Of a DNA stretch of 37,519 nt, positions 1-7,853 are shown piece by piece (position 1 is the stretch's first letter; the number at the start of each line of letters is the position of its first letter). This DNA comes from Leptolyngbyaceae cyanobacterium C42_A2020_001 (GTDB lineage: Bacteria; Cyanobacteriota; Cyanobacteriia; Leptolyngbyales; Leptolyngbyaceae). The translations under genes were made by a program, and so were the position numbers. Where the stretch lies: positions 1 to 37,519 of the forward strand of contig JACYLN010000051.1 of the NCBI GenBank assembly GCA_015272515.1, read 5' to 3'. The notes below the pieces were generated by a model. That model did not search any database. It saw only the letters and a program-made list of their open reading frames with translations, and was not told the DNA's origin.

Positions 1-297
1 GCCCTTGGGGCGGTCACACTCATCAAGCCACCAGCTTTGCTGGGGGTGTCTGACTCGATTGGGGCAATGCCTTCCCACCAAAGCCTAAACACAGTTCGCT
101 CAAGTTCACGGTTTTGACTTTCAGCAGCGCCAACAAGAACAAGGCTAGAAACGAAATCCTCGCTCCATGCCAGTTCAATTGCGCTTGGAGGACTTCCTTT
201 AATTCGCTATATTGGCTCATAGGGTTTCTCAAGAGTGTGGTAATTCTGATGAAACCCTACCCCGCTACTCCTTTCAAGCTTTTTGTCCCGTACTGAG
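1..297 (-). mobile_element. IS4-like insertion sequence, inner-facing end (partial)
   Basis: The outer end of this element is at about base 297, and it runs leftwards out of the window. Bases 245-297 recur exactly, inverted, at 37467-37519, next to unrelated sequence. That fixes the IS boundary at CTCAGTACGGGAC on the element strand. A transposase-like reading frame starts at 220 on the minus strand, about 75 bases inside this end. The element interrupts the binding-protein gene to its right. Homology to the IS4 family breaks down near bases 1-50, so the copy may be internally deleted or the contig edge may be unreliable. The other terminus and the target duplication are not visible. Confidence 0.7.
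23..220 (-). pseudogene. IS4-like transposase, N-terminal fragment
   Basis: The frame begins MSQYSELKEVLQAQLNWHG and continues through KVKTVNL and GFGGKALPQSS. This matches my recollection of the N-terminus of cyanobacterial IS4-family transposases, which usually run to several hundred residues. Only about 65 codons are present. After GKALPQSS the expected continuation is replaced by an unrelated tail and a stop, so the gene is truncated or frameshifted near base 50. No DDE catalytic residues are present, so it cannot be active as seen. The start at 220 was chosen over the upstream 232 start because the family begins close to this Met. The family call is from pattern memory and is moderately certain. 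Confidence 0.55.
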
Positions 298-1738
298 ATT
301 GACGACAAGCGCTTGTTCTAATGGCTCCACGAATACAGCAAGTAATTCTGGCAAGAGAGTAATACGAATTGCGATCGGAACTCAGGATCAAGTGATTAAC
401 ACCGCAACAGGTGGTTCTGTAATTCGAGAACAAAAGCTTCTAGAAAAGTATTTACCGAAAACAGGTAAATATGAGAATGTAGAATATCAAATTGAGTGGT
501 CAAGTTATACATCAGGTCCTCCAATTACGAACAAGATGTTGTCTGATCAAATTGATATTGGTATGATGGGCGACTTTCCTGCCACAATCAACATGACGAC
601 ATTTTTACAGAAGGGAAATGGCGTTAAAACGCTGTATATTGCAACATTGGGCTATAGCGATACTGGGGCAGGAAATGCAGTTTTAGTTCCTAAAGATAGC
701 ACCCTCAAAACATTAACAGATTTGAAGGGGAAAGAAGTTTCTGTGCCATTTGGTTCAGCCGCACATGGAATGTTGTTGAAAGCACTAACGAACAGTGGCA
801 TTGACCCAAGTAAAGAGGTGAAGCTAATTAGCCAATCACCAGAGGTGGGTGGCAGCAGCTTAAAGACAGCTCAGATTGATGCTCATGCAAATTTCGTTCC
901 GTTTGGAGCGTTGTTTCCCTACCGTGGGTTTGCCAGGAAGATTTTTGACGGGGCAGAAGTGGGAGTTCCAACCTTTCATGGAGTGGTCGTGCGTTCAGAT
1001 TTCGCCCAAGAGAATCCTGAAGTTGTTGTGGCTTACCTAAAAGCATTGTTGGAGGCAAACAAGCAGTTTCGAGACCAACCAGAGGCGATCGCGGCAAAGG
1101 TTGAAGAGTGGACAGGTGTGGAACGAGAGGTTGTCTATATGTTTCTTGGTCCATCTGGTTTACAACGGCTCAATCCCACCATTCGTCAGGCTAATTTTGA
1201 TGCATTAAAAAATAGTGTCATTACCCTTAAGCAGTTGAAAAAACTGGATGCCAGCATCAATCCAACGGAGGTCACGAAATGGGCAGATGAGAGCTACCTC
1301 AAACAAGCTATTCAGGAGATGGGGCTGAATTATGAGGAGATCGCAAAATCAGATACTTTTGTAATTCAGGGCGAAGATGCTCAAACGAAAGAACCAATTA
1401 AAAATCCGAAAATGGCAGCTCAACTTTGGATTAAAGGTGAAGAAAAGATCATGAACTTTGCCTCTATTAAAAACATGGTAACAAAGCTGCAAGAAATGAA
1501 AGCGGATGGGAAGAAGGCTCCGGGGGCAATTTTTGTCCACGATCGCACTCATGGTTGGAAGCTGTTTGCTGAAAACTCGTTCTATGTGAAGAATGGCGAT
1601 GAGGTTTCGGCTTTTCTATCTCAACAAGCTGCTCAAACTTTTGCGGCAAAGTCGGGTGTTCAGGTTGCAGACTTCAAAGGCTTACAACAGTTTTATGCAA
1701 AAGCTTCTTCTCAAACTATTTTAACTGGAGCGAAATAA
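212..1738 (+). CDS. ABC transporter substrate-binding protein (NrtA/SsuA/TauA type) with NosL-like C-terminal domain, 5' end removed by IS
   Basis: This is a periplasmic-binding-protein-like receptor for the importer encoded just downstream. Its core matches the nitrate/sulfonate/taurine class: an IGTQD strand, GDFPA, then SAAHGM and FHGVVV followed by a PEVVVAYLKALLEA helix. The native gene seems to start before base 298, because LTTSAC followed by a Ser/Asn/Gly-rich linker looks like a lipobox. The residues before it (212-297) are encoded by the IS end, so the signal peptide is lost and export is doubtful. From about residue 400 the protein continues past a normal binding protein with PKMAAQLWIKGEEKIMNFAS, an IFVHD strand, ENSFYV and a QQAAQTFAAKSG helix. 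That order resembles NosL copper-chaperone proteins, without the NosL lipoprotein Cys. The ligand is unknown. It is possibly a pseudogene, although the body of the frame is intact. Confidence 0.8.
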   Translation: MAHRVSQECGNSDETLPRYSFQAFCPVLRLTTSACSNGSTNTASNSGKRVIRIAIGTQDQVINTATGGSVIREQKLLEKYLPKTGKYENVEYQIEWSSYTSGPPITNKMLSDQIDIGMMGDFPATINMTTFLQKGNGVKTLYIATLGYSDTGAGNAVLVPKDSTLKTLTDLKGKEVSVPFGSAAHGMLLKALTNSGIDPSKEVKLISQSPEVGGSSLKTAQIDAHANFVPFGALFPYRGFARKIFDGAEVGVPTFHGVVVRSDFAQENPEVVVAYLKALLEANKQFRDQPEAIAAKVEEWTGVEREVVYMFLGPSGLQRLNPTIRQANFDALKNSVITLKQLKKLDASINPTEVTKWADESYLKQAIQEMGLNYEEIAKSDTFVIQGEDAQTKEPIKNPKMAAQLWIKGEEKIMNFASIKNMVTKLQEMKADGKKAPGAIFVHDRTHGWKLFAENSFYVKNGDEVSAFLSQQAAQTFAAKSGVQVADFKGLQQFYAKASSQTILTGAK

Positions 1739-1765
1739 GGCAAAATTAACGCTGCTATCCTTTGT

Positions 1766-1799
1766 AATATCTTGATGATTCATAAGTCGTCAAGATATT
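1766..1799 (+). terminator. Stem-loop between binding-protein and permease genes
   Basis: AATATCTTGA at 1766-1775 pairs with TCAAGATATT at 1790-1799. The stem extends inwards through two possible G-U pairs to a CATA loop, about 15 base pairs in all. No T-run follows directly. The position in a 98-base gap inside an ABC operon suggests partial termination or mRNA stabilisation, which in such operons lets the binding protein be made in excess over the membrane parts. The role is inference. Confidence 0.4.
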
Positions 1800-1836
1800 G
1801 CAATAGAGCTACTTTCTTATTAGTCGGAGGTTTTTG

Positions 1837-2730
1837 ATGTCAAGCCCATCATCTGAGCGATCGCTTAATCCTTTTTCACTTTATCGGCTTCAACTAATAC
1901 TCAAACATTGCTTGAGCTTTCTCAAATCGAGGATTATATCGTCTTTTAACACACCGCTCATCCACTCCAAAATATTCAGACGCGTTCTATCACTATTCAT
2001 CTTTTTTGGAGTCTGGCAATTATTATGTATGACCAAATTCAATTTTTTTATCAACTTTGAGTTTTTACCATCGCCACTAGAGGTAGTAGGAGCTACAGTG
2101 CAGTTTTTCACAAACGATCCAATGCAGCATATTCGAGCAAGTATTGTTCGAGTTTTAACTGGATTTAGCATTGCTGCTATTCTGGGTATCACGTTAGGAA
2201 TTTTAATTGGTTGGTTTCAGCAAATTGAGGATTTAGTTTTCCTTCCGCTGGAATTGCTTCGACCGATTCCTGCGGTTGCCTGGATTCCACTTGCAATTCT
2301 GATGTTTCCTAACTCGGAAGCAGGAATGATTTATATCACCTTTATTGGCGCGTTTTTTCCAATCTTAATCAGTACAATTCGAGGCGTAGAATGCACTGAT
2401 TTACTGCTGTTGAGAGTTGGGCAATGTCTAGGCGCAACTCAGTGGCATATTTTCAAAGACATTGTGATTCCAGGGGCGCTGCCCAGTATCGCTAGCGGAT
2501 TGGTCATTGGGATGGGTAATTCTTGGTTTTGCCTGGTAACAGCTGAAATTCTGGCAGGGCGATACGGCGTTGGTTACATCACATGGGAGTCTTATGTGAC
2601 TTCTAATTATCCCCCGATCGTCATGGGGATGTTGATGATTGGATTAATGGGTGCTTTTAGTGCTTATGCTGTCGATCGCTTAACCTGTTTACTCATGCCG
2701 TGGCGAGTGACTAAAAAACAACCGTTATAG
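1837..2730 (+). CDS. ABC transporter permease (NrtB/SsuC/TauC type)
   Basis: This is an integral inner-membrane subunit of a binding-protein-dependent importer, 297 residues long. A basic N-terminal stretch of about 45 residues precedes several hydrophobic segments, for example SLFIFFGVWQLL, SIAAILGITLGILIG and MIYITFIGAFFPILIS. The cytoplasmic EAA-type loop is visible at about residues 194-215 (GQCLGATQWHIFKDIVIPGA), which is where the ATPase docks. The PAVAWIPLAI segment is typical of the nitrate/sulfonate/taurine class. The ATG at 1837 was chosen because GTCGGAGG lies 7 bases upstream. A TTG directly before it is less likely. It sits between the binding protein and the ATPase, in the usual order of a complete importer operon. 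Substrate cannot be told from the sequence. Confidence 0.9.
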   Translation: MSSPSSERSLNPFSLYRLQLILKHCLSFLKSRIISSFNTPLIHSKIFRRVLSLFIFFGVWQLLCMTKFNFFINFEFLPSPLEVVGATVQFFTNDPMQHIRASIVRVLTGFSIAAILGITLGILIGWFQQIEDLVFLPLELLRPIPAVAWIPLAILMFPNSEAGMIYITFIGAFFPILISTIRGVECTDLLLLRVGQCLGATQWHIFKDIVIPGALPSIASGLVIGMGNSWFCLVTAEILAGRYGVGYITWESYVTSNYPPIVMGMLMIGLMGAFSAYAVDRLTCLLMPWRVTKKQPL

Positions 2731-2774
2731 CCTACTGAATTGCTTTGGACTCTAACACTCAAAGGAAATGTACC

Positions 2775-3599
2775 GTGACCACCTTAGTCGAAAAAAGTGC
2801 AACCTCTACCGTGAAAGGGTTTGTTGAAGTTGAAAATCTCTCGGTTTCATTTCGCCGTAAAGGACAATGCATCCAGGTTTTAGATGGGATTGATTTCAAA
2901 GTTCATCCAGGTGAATTCATCTGTTTGTTAGGTCCCTCTGGTTGTGGGAAGTCTACAGTTCTCAATGCGATCGCAGGTTTTGTCAAACCAAGTGGTGGAC
3001 ACGTCTTTGTTGATAAACGACATGTTGATACACCAGGTGCCGATCGTGGGTTTGTGTTTCAGCAATATTCCCTCTTACCCTGGAAAACGACGTTTCAAAA
3101 CGTAGAGTTTGGACTAAAAATTCGTGGAATATCCAAAACTAAACGCTCAGAAATCGTCAATGACTATTTGAATCGAGTTGGTTTGTATAAACATCGTCAC
3201 TCCTACCCCCATCAACTTTCAGGAGGAATGCAACAAAGAGCCAGCATCATTCGGGCTTTGGTAAATTCTCCGTCTGTATTGCTGATGGATGAACCCTTTG
3301 CAGCGCTGGATGCCCAGACGAGACACATGATGCAGGAGTTACTTCTCTCAATCTGGAGCGACTTAAAAACAACCGTTATTTTTGTCACTCATGACATTGA
3401 GGAAGCTATTTTTCTGAGTGATAAGATATTTGTAATGGGTGTGAATCCGGGCAGAATTAAAGCGGTATTGGATGCTCCCCTTGATCGCCCTCGTCATGTT
3501 GATATCGTATTGTCACCAGAAGCCGTTCAACTGAATCGTCAGGTGTTTGAACTGATTCGAGAAGAAACGATTAAAAGCATGGAAGTAGAGTCATTGTAG
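2775..3599 (+). CDS. ABC transporter ATP-binding protein (NrtD/SsuB/TauB type)
   Basis: This is the cytoplasmic ATPase that powers the importer, 274 residues long. Walker A is GPSGCGKST at residues 53-61. The Q-loop lies in FVFQQYSLLPWK, the signature is LSGGMQQR near residue 145, Walker B is VLLMDEPFAALD near 166-178, and the switch His is in VTHDIEEA near 204. The LLPW after the Q-loop is typical of the nitrate/sulfonate/taurine group. No extra binding-protein domain is fused here, unlike NrtC. The GTG at 2775 was preferred over the TTG at 2745 because AAGGAA lies about 8 bases upstream. The gene ends 5 bases before the stop of the convergent LysR-fusion gene, leaving no room for a separate terminator. 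Confidence 0.9.
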   Translation: MTTLVEKSATSTVKGFVEVENLSVSFRRKGQCIQVLDGIDFKVHPGEFICLLGPSGCGKSTVLNAIAGFVKPSGGHVFVDKRHVDTPGADRGFVFQQYSLLPWKTTFQNVEFGLKIRGISKTKRSEIVNDYLNRVGLYKHRHSYPHQLSGGMQQRASIIRALVNSPSVLLMDEPFAALDAQTRHMMQELLLSIWSDLKTTVIFVTHDIEEAIFLSDKIFVMGVNPGRIKAVLDAPLDRPRHVDIVLSPEAVQLNRQVFELIREETIKSMEVESL

Positions 3600-3604
3600 C
3601 CTCA

Positions 3605-5644
3605 CTAAATATGTTCTAAGAACTCTGGTTGAATCCAGCGATTTAGATTAATCGCACTTAATTTTTCGTTGCCGGGAACTTGTCTGAGTTGGGTAATATG
3701 TTGCTCAATCCAATCGGTTTGAATCTTCATTTGAGGAAAAAACCGCCCCGCTTGATTCGTTTGATGAGAACTGGTCAAAATCTGTTTGATCATGTCTGCT
3801 TCCAGTGCAGTCCAGGTGCTAACTAATGAGAGAGCGGAAGGCGTGTTGGCATACCAGTATTGTGCTCCAGTTAAAGCTTTGAGATAAGCAATGACAACTT
3901 CTGGGTAGTGTTCTGCAAGGGTTTCACTGACTACCACACCATGAAAAGCAGGTAGTTTTTCTATATTACTTCCGTCTAAATAACGAAAGTTGCCCTTGCT
4001 GCAAGCAATATCGTGAAATGGCGCGAAGTGAGCATACCCATCGGCAGGCTGTAAGGATTGATTGAGCAGATGAGTGAGATCGACTTGCTCCAGCGAGGCG
4101 ATTTTAACATCTGACAGTAAGTTGGCTGAGTTGAGCGATCGCATCACCATGCCATGAGCAGAAGAGCTAAATGGCACGGCAATCACTCGTCCGCGCAAGT
4201 CTGCGATCGTTTGCAAGTCAGATTCATTGGGCACGATCACCGCATTGCAAGAGCCATCGGGATTGGTTGAAACAAAACTCACTAGGCGCGTTCGGTGAGA
4301 TGGAACTGCTGTATCTGTCGGTTGTAGGGCACTCAGGAGTAAAGGATAGTCACCCAACACCCCAATCTCAAGCTGACCAGAATGTAGCCCAGTAATAATA
4401 GGTGCCCCAGTTGAAAAGTTACACCACTGAAGCTGGTACTGAGTTGCACTATAACGTCCATCGCGTGGTAAAAAGTGCTCTAGTAGCCTTAGTTGTTGAA
4501 TGACAAGTCCTGCCGTAACTGTGGGGATAGTACTGTTTTGGATGCCAATTCGCAGCGTAATGGTCTCAGGACGATGAGCCGAACTGGAGCGGGTAGTTAA
4601 GTTTGGTGAGCGCAATCGCACCGATGGCAACCCCCTATGTTCACATCTATTTTGTTCATTGATGTATTCACTGATTTGAATCTCCGGTTGCTCAGTGTTT
4701 AAGTTAAATGGATGCAGTGATCGTAATAAGGCAAGAAACTTCTGAATCGGATTTGTGGTTCGGGCGCGCCTTCCCGATACGGTAGCAGTCACTAACTGAC
4801 TCAAACGTCGAGGTAACAATAAAAATACACTACCTGGCAAGGCGAACTCTTGTAGGGAGATTTTAACCAACTGTCCAGCATCAATATCTGATTGAAAGTC
4901 GAAGTTTGAAGCAAAACCTAAATAATCTCCTTGCAGCATATAAGTCCGCATCAAACTCAACGTATCCACAGTTTCAATCTGTTCAAATGCCGACAGATTT
5001 GATCCTAATTCAGCTAAGCGTTGCTCAAACACTAAATGACTGGGCGCGCTGGGAGGCAGTAAGACACAGGCTTCTTGTTCCATTTGCTTCAAGTCAAGCC
5101 ATCCTTGTTGCACTAGAGGATGGTTTTTTGCCGCAAACAAACTATATTCAATTTGATCAATTGGAGCTGAAAAAATTTCGGCAAACTCCGCAAAACTAAG
5201 CTCAGAAAATCCCACATCAACTTGATTGTTTGTAATAGCTCGATAGAGTAATTCGGCTGAATCAAAGATCAAACAATTCGTTTGAATTCCTGGCAGCGAT
5301 TGGCGATAGCGAAATAATATATCCGGTAGCCAATTGTTGCCGATCGCAGGGGTACAGCCTACCCTTAAGTGACCATGTTTGCCTTTCTTCAACTCTTCGA
5401 TTTTTTGAAAGAGTTGATTTTCCACCTCAATCAAACGCGGGCCTTCTTCATAGAGAAATTGCCCCACCTCGGTCAACTGAATTTTGCGCCCTAAGCGATA
5501 AAACAATGGCGTTCCAATTTCCGACTCTAATGATTTGATCTTGGCACTAACCGCCGGTTGAGTCAGATTCAAAGCATCCGCCGCTTCTGTGAAACTGAGA
5601 AGCCTGGCAACCTCCAGGAATACTTTGATTTGATAGACTTCCAT
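3605..5644 (-). CDS. LysR-type transcriptional regulator fused to an NrtA/SsuA-like substrate-binding domain
   Basis: This is a predicted cytoplasmic DNA-binding regulator of 679 residues, about twice the usual LysR length of ~300. Residues 1-60 form the winged helix (FTEAADALNLTQPAVSAKIK). About 85-300 is a LysR effector-binding domain beginning GHLRVGCTPAIGNNWLP. A polar linker of ~60 residues follows. About 365-600 is a second ligand-binding domain matching the transporter's binding protein block by block: IGIQNS, LQWCNFSTGAPI, LEIGVLGDYP, SSSAHGMVMRSL, FHGVVVSE and PEVVIAYLKAL. It stops where that protein's NosL-like part would begin, and it has no signal peptide. The gene is convergent with the importer and divergent from the flavoprotein gene, so it probably senses the imported ligand or a product and controls one or both. 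The ATG at 5644 starts at the LysR core; a TTG at 5668 is possible. Confidence 0.88.
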   Translation of the reverse strand: MEVYQIKVFLEVARLLSFTEAADALNLTQPAVSAKIKSLESEIGTPLFYRLGRKIQLTEVGQFLYEEGPRLIEVENQLFQKIEELKKGKHGHLRVGCTPAIGNNWLPDILFRYRQSLPGIQTNCLIFDSAELLYRAITNNQVDVGFSELSFAEFAEIFSAPIDQIEYSLFAAKNHPLVQQGWLDLKQMEQEACVLLPPSAPSHLVFEQRLAELGSNLSAFEQIETVDTLSLMRTYMLQGDYLGFASNFDFQSDIDAGQLVKISLQEFALPGSVFLLLPRRLSQLVTATVSGRRARTTNPIQKFLALLRSLHPFNLNTEQPEIQISEYINEQNRCEHRGLPSVRLRSPNLTTRSSSAHRPETITLRIGIQNSTIPTVTAGLVIQQLRLLEHFLPRDGRYSATQYQLQWCNFSTGAPIITGLHSGQLEIGVLGDYPLLLSALQPTDTAVPSHRTRLVSFVSTNPDGSCNAVIVPNESDLQTIADLRGRVIAVPFSSSAHGMVMRSLNSANLLSDVKIASLEQVDLTHLLNQSLQPADGYAHFAPFHDIACSKGNFRYLDGSNIEKLPAFHGVVVSETLAEHYPEVVIAYLKALTGAQYWYANTPSALSLVSTWTALEADMIKQILTSSHQTNQAGRFFPQMKIQTDWIEQHITQLRQVPGNEKLSAINLNRWIQPEFLEHI

Positions 5645-5696
5645 AGAATTTAGCTGAGGAATAGACAAATAAACTAACAGTGTAGCGGATTGCAGT

Positions 5697-5716
5697 CTTT
5701 TATTGACTAATAAAAG
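5697..5716. promoter_or_regulatory. Palindrome, candidate LysR-type operator 1
   Basis: CTTTTATTGACTAATAAAAG has perfect 8-base arms around GACT and contains T-N11-A spacing. It lies 53 bases upstream of the LysR-fusion start, in the divergent spacer. LysR proteins classically bind such sites next to their own promoter. The operator role is inference. Confidence 0.5.
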
Positions 5717-5739
5717 ATGTGCATGGATAAATAGTGATG

Positions 5740-5755
5740 ATTGTTACCAAACAAT
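5740..5755. promoter_or_regulatory. Palindrome, candidate LysR-type operator 2
   Basis: ATTGTTACCAAACAAT has perfect 6-base arms around ACCA and T-N11-A spacing (T5741, A5753). It is 24 bases from the first palindrome, about 92 bases before the flavoprotein start. A pair of sites between divergent genes fits a recognition site plus an activation site. The role is inference. Confidence 0.42.
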
Positions 5756-5847
5756 CTTGTGACTTTTCAATAGACCTTTTATGATGAGCGAACAGCAATT
5801 ATTGAATCGCCTACAAGTATTTCTTCATTCATTAAGAGGAGATTTGA

Positions 5848-7551
5848 GTGGATACTCAACGAATGCAGACAGATGTTTTAGTCATTGGTGGTGGTACGGC
5901 TGGAACAATGGCGGCGATTAAAGCCAAGCAAGCCAATCCGGAAGCAGATGTGCTGGTTCTGGAAAAAGCGAATATTCGTCGCAGTGGCGCGATCGCTATG
6001 GGAATGGATGGAGTGAATACCGCCGTTATTCCGGGTAATTCAACTCCAGAACAATATGTCCGCGAAATCACCATTTCTAACGATGGAATTTTGAATCAGG
6101 AAGCGGTATATCAAACCGGCAAACTTGGATTTGAAGTGATTCAAGAATTGGAAAGTTGGGGCGTTAAATTTCAGAAAGATCACCAGGGAAATTACGATCT
6201 CAAACAGGTGCATCGAGTTGGTAAATATGTGCTGCCCATGCCCGAAGGAAAAGACCTCAAACAAATTTTGGCACGTCAGGTAAAACGGCATAAAGCCAGA
6301 GTCACCAATCGCGTCATGGCAACTCGCATTCTCGTCAGTGAAGGACGCGCGATCGGTGCGGTTGGGTTTGATGTTCGTAATGGTGATTTTGTGGTCATTC
6401 AAGCGAAGGCAGTCATTCTCTGCACAGGCGCTTGCGGGCGTTTGGGTCTACCCGCATCCGGCTATCTCTACGGTACCTACGAAAACCCCACCAACGCGGG
6501 GGATGGCTACTCAATGGCGTATCATGCCGGGGCAGAACTCAGCAACATTGAGTGTTTCCAGATTAATCCATTGATGAAGGATTACAACGGCCCCGCCTGC
6601 GCTTACGTTGCTAGCCCCTTTGGAGCCTATACTGCAAACGCTGAAGGGCATCGTTTCATCAGTTGCGACTACTGGAGTGGACAAATGATGCTGGAAGTGT
6701 GGAAAGAACTCAACTCTGGCAAGGGTCCGATTCAACTCAAGATGACCCATTTAGATGAAGATACTATCTCTGAAATTGAATCCATTCTGTGGTCAAACGA
6801 GCGCCCCAGTCGCGGACGATTTCACGAAGGCAGGGGCGAAAATTACCGCACCAATGGAATAGAGATGAATATCTCCGAAATTGGGTTGTGTAGCGGTCAT
6901 AGTGCCTCTGGAGTGCGGGTGAATGAGAAAGCTGAAACAACAGTACCCGGTCTTTATGCAGCAGGTGACATGGCAAGTGTGCCACACAATTACATGATTG
7001 GTGCCTTTGTGTTTGGTCGATTAGCAGGCACTTATGCAATGGACTATGTGCAAGCACTGGAGCATATTGAACCCGATGCAGACTTTTTAGCCGCAGAAAA
7101 GGTCCGCATCTATGCACCATTAGACCGTCCAAATGGCATTCCCCATACGCAGGTAGAGTACAAGTTGCGGCGCTTAGTGAACGACTATCTCCAGCCGCCA
7201 AAAGTGTCTTACAAAATGGAAATTGGGCTGAAAAACTTTGAGCGTTATCACGAAACTTTAGACCTGATGGGCGCACGTGATCCGCATGAATTAATGCGGT
7301 GTATGGAGGTGCATTTCATTCGTGATTGTGCCGAAATGGCAGCTCGCGCCTCACTTTATCGACGGGAAAGCCGTTGGGGACTGTATCACTACCGACTGGA
7401 TTATCCTGAAAAGAACAACGAAGAGTGGTTCTGCCATGTGATGTTGAGGAAAACTGAGACTGGTGAAATGGAGTTGTTTAAGCGTCCGGTTGAACCTTAT
7501 GTCGTGGATGTGGACATTGAACAGGAAGTGTATGATGTGGCTGTGCGTTGA
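5848..7551 (+). CDS. FAD-dependent oxidoreductase, AprA / fumarate reductase flavoprotein-like
   Basis: This is a 567-residue soluble flavoprotein. The dinucleotide-binding motif VIGGGTAG is at residues 12-19, followed by an acidic strand end (VLVLEKA). A second FAD contact, VPGLYAAGDMASVPHNYMIG, is near residues 366-386, as in succinate dehydrogenase, fumarate reductase and adenylylsulfate reductase alpha subunits. The C-terminal helical and capping region (MELFKRPVEPY at the end) is the AprA-like part. It is shorter than true AprA (about 650). The GTG start at 5848 has AAGAGGAG 6 bases upstream. The ferredoxin gene 302 bases downstream is the likely electron partner. Placement opposite a LysR regulator carrying an importer-type sensor suggests oxidation or reduction of an imported compound. 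The substrate is not identifiable, and true APS reductase activity is not claimed. Confidence 0.85.
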   Translation: MDTQRMQTDVLVIGGGTAGTMAAIKAKQANPEADVLVLEKANIRRSGAIAMGMDGVNTAVIPGNSTPEQYVREITISNDGILNQEAVYQTGKLGFEVIQELESWGVKFQKDHQGNYDLKQVHRVGKYVLPMPEGKDLKQILARQVKRHKARVTNRVMATRILVSEGRAIGAVGFDVRNGDFVVIQAKAVILCTGACGRLGLPASGYLYGTYENPTNAGDGYSMAYHAGAELSNIECFQINPLMKDYNGPACAYVASPFGAYTANAEGHRFISCDYWSGQMMLEVWKELNSGKGPIQLKMTHLDEDTISEIESILWSNERPSRGRFHEGRGENYRTNGIEMNISEIGLCSGHSASGVRVNEKAETTVPGLYAAGDMASVPHNYMIGAFVFGRLAGTYAMDYVQALEHIEPDADFLAAEKVRIYAPLDRPNGIPHTQVEYKLRRLVNDYLQPPKVSYKMEIGLKNFERYHETLDLMGARDPHELMRCMEVHFIRDCAEMAARASLYRRESRWGLYHYRLDYPEKNNEEWFCHVMLRKTETGEMELFKRPVEPYVVDVDIEQEVYDVAVR

Positions 7552-7643
7552 TTGCCCTCACCCTAGCCCTCTTCCAATAGGCGAGGGAACCAAAAATGTT
7601 TGAAAGTCCTTCTTCCTGGGGAGAAGAGTTGGGATGAGGGCAA
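7552..7643. repeat. Intergenic inverted repeat (TTGCCCTCA ... TGAGGGCAA)
   Basis: TTGCCCTCA at 7552-7560 and TGAGGGCAA at 7635-7643 are perfect arms closing a 92-base element that begins at the flavoprotein stop. It resembles the CCCTCACCC-type dispersed repeats common in cyanobacterial spacers. It could fold in mRNA and separate expression of the flavoprotein from the genes downstream. Confidence 0.5.
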
Positions 7644-7660
7644 ATTAGCAATAACGTAGG

Positions 7661-7684
7661 ATGGGTTAGCGTAGCGTAACCCAT
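7661..7684. repeat. Short hairpin repeat ATGGGTTA / TAACCCAT
   Basis: Perfect 8-base arms flank GCGTAGCG. The context GTAGGATGGGTTAGCGTAGC resembles dispersed REP-like hairpins of cyanobacteria. It is the second element in the spacer between flavoprotein and ferredoxin. Confidence 0.5.
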
Positions 7685-7747
7685 GCGGTTAAAAGGTTTT
7701 AGCCTATGACAGAAATCCACCAATTTAGTCATGCCTCACCAGTAGGG

Positions 7748-7764
7748 CGCTATTAGCGATAGCG
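7748..7764. repeat. Short hairpin CGCTAT / ATAGCG
   Basis: Arms at 7748-7753 and 7759-7764 flank a 5-base loop, within a longer stretch beginning GTAGGGCG. It is the third hairpin in this 302-base spacer and is probably a degenerate REP-like unit. Confidence 0.35.
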
Positions 7765-7787
7765 TAGTACACCGTTGGTTAATCATT

Positions 7788-7821
7788 TGGTGCGTTACGG
7801 CGTTGCCTAACACACCCTACA
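7788..7821. repeat. REP hairpin of the TGGTGCGTT...CCCTACA family
   Basis: GGTGCGTTA at 7789-7797 pairs, with one mismatch, with TAACACACC at 7808-7816, and the unit ends CCTACA. It begins and ends like the two REP units that bracket the tyrosine transposase near 36 kb (same orientation as the 36593 copy), so it looks like a dispersed copy of the same family. It ends 17 bases before the ferredoxin Shine-Dalgarno. Confidence 0.6.
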
Positions 7822-7853
7822 TAATTGGATGTAACTCAGAGGAAGCGCGATTG

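Noticed and set aside
6040-7276. Long minus-strand frames opposite the flavoprotein gene
   Set aside because: The plus-strand gene has cofactor motifs and a ribosome-binding site. The opposite frames have no recognisable domain and are shadows.
5848-7551. True adenylylsulfate reductase (aprA)
   Set aside because: The protein is about 80 residues shorter, and no sulfate-reduction or sulfur-oxidation genes accompany it. Only an AprA-like label is justified.
7478-7732. Minus-strand frame across the repeat-rich spacer
   Set aside because: It is composed mostly of repeat sequence (CPHPNSS-like translation of CCCTCACCC repeats), a common false ORF in cyanobacteria.
7552-7821. Possible CRISPR-like cluster of repeats
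   Set aside because: The hairpins here differ from one another and are not evenly spaced identical direct repeats. They are REP-like elements, and no cas gene is present.
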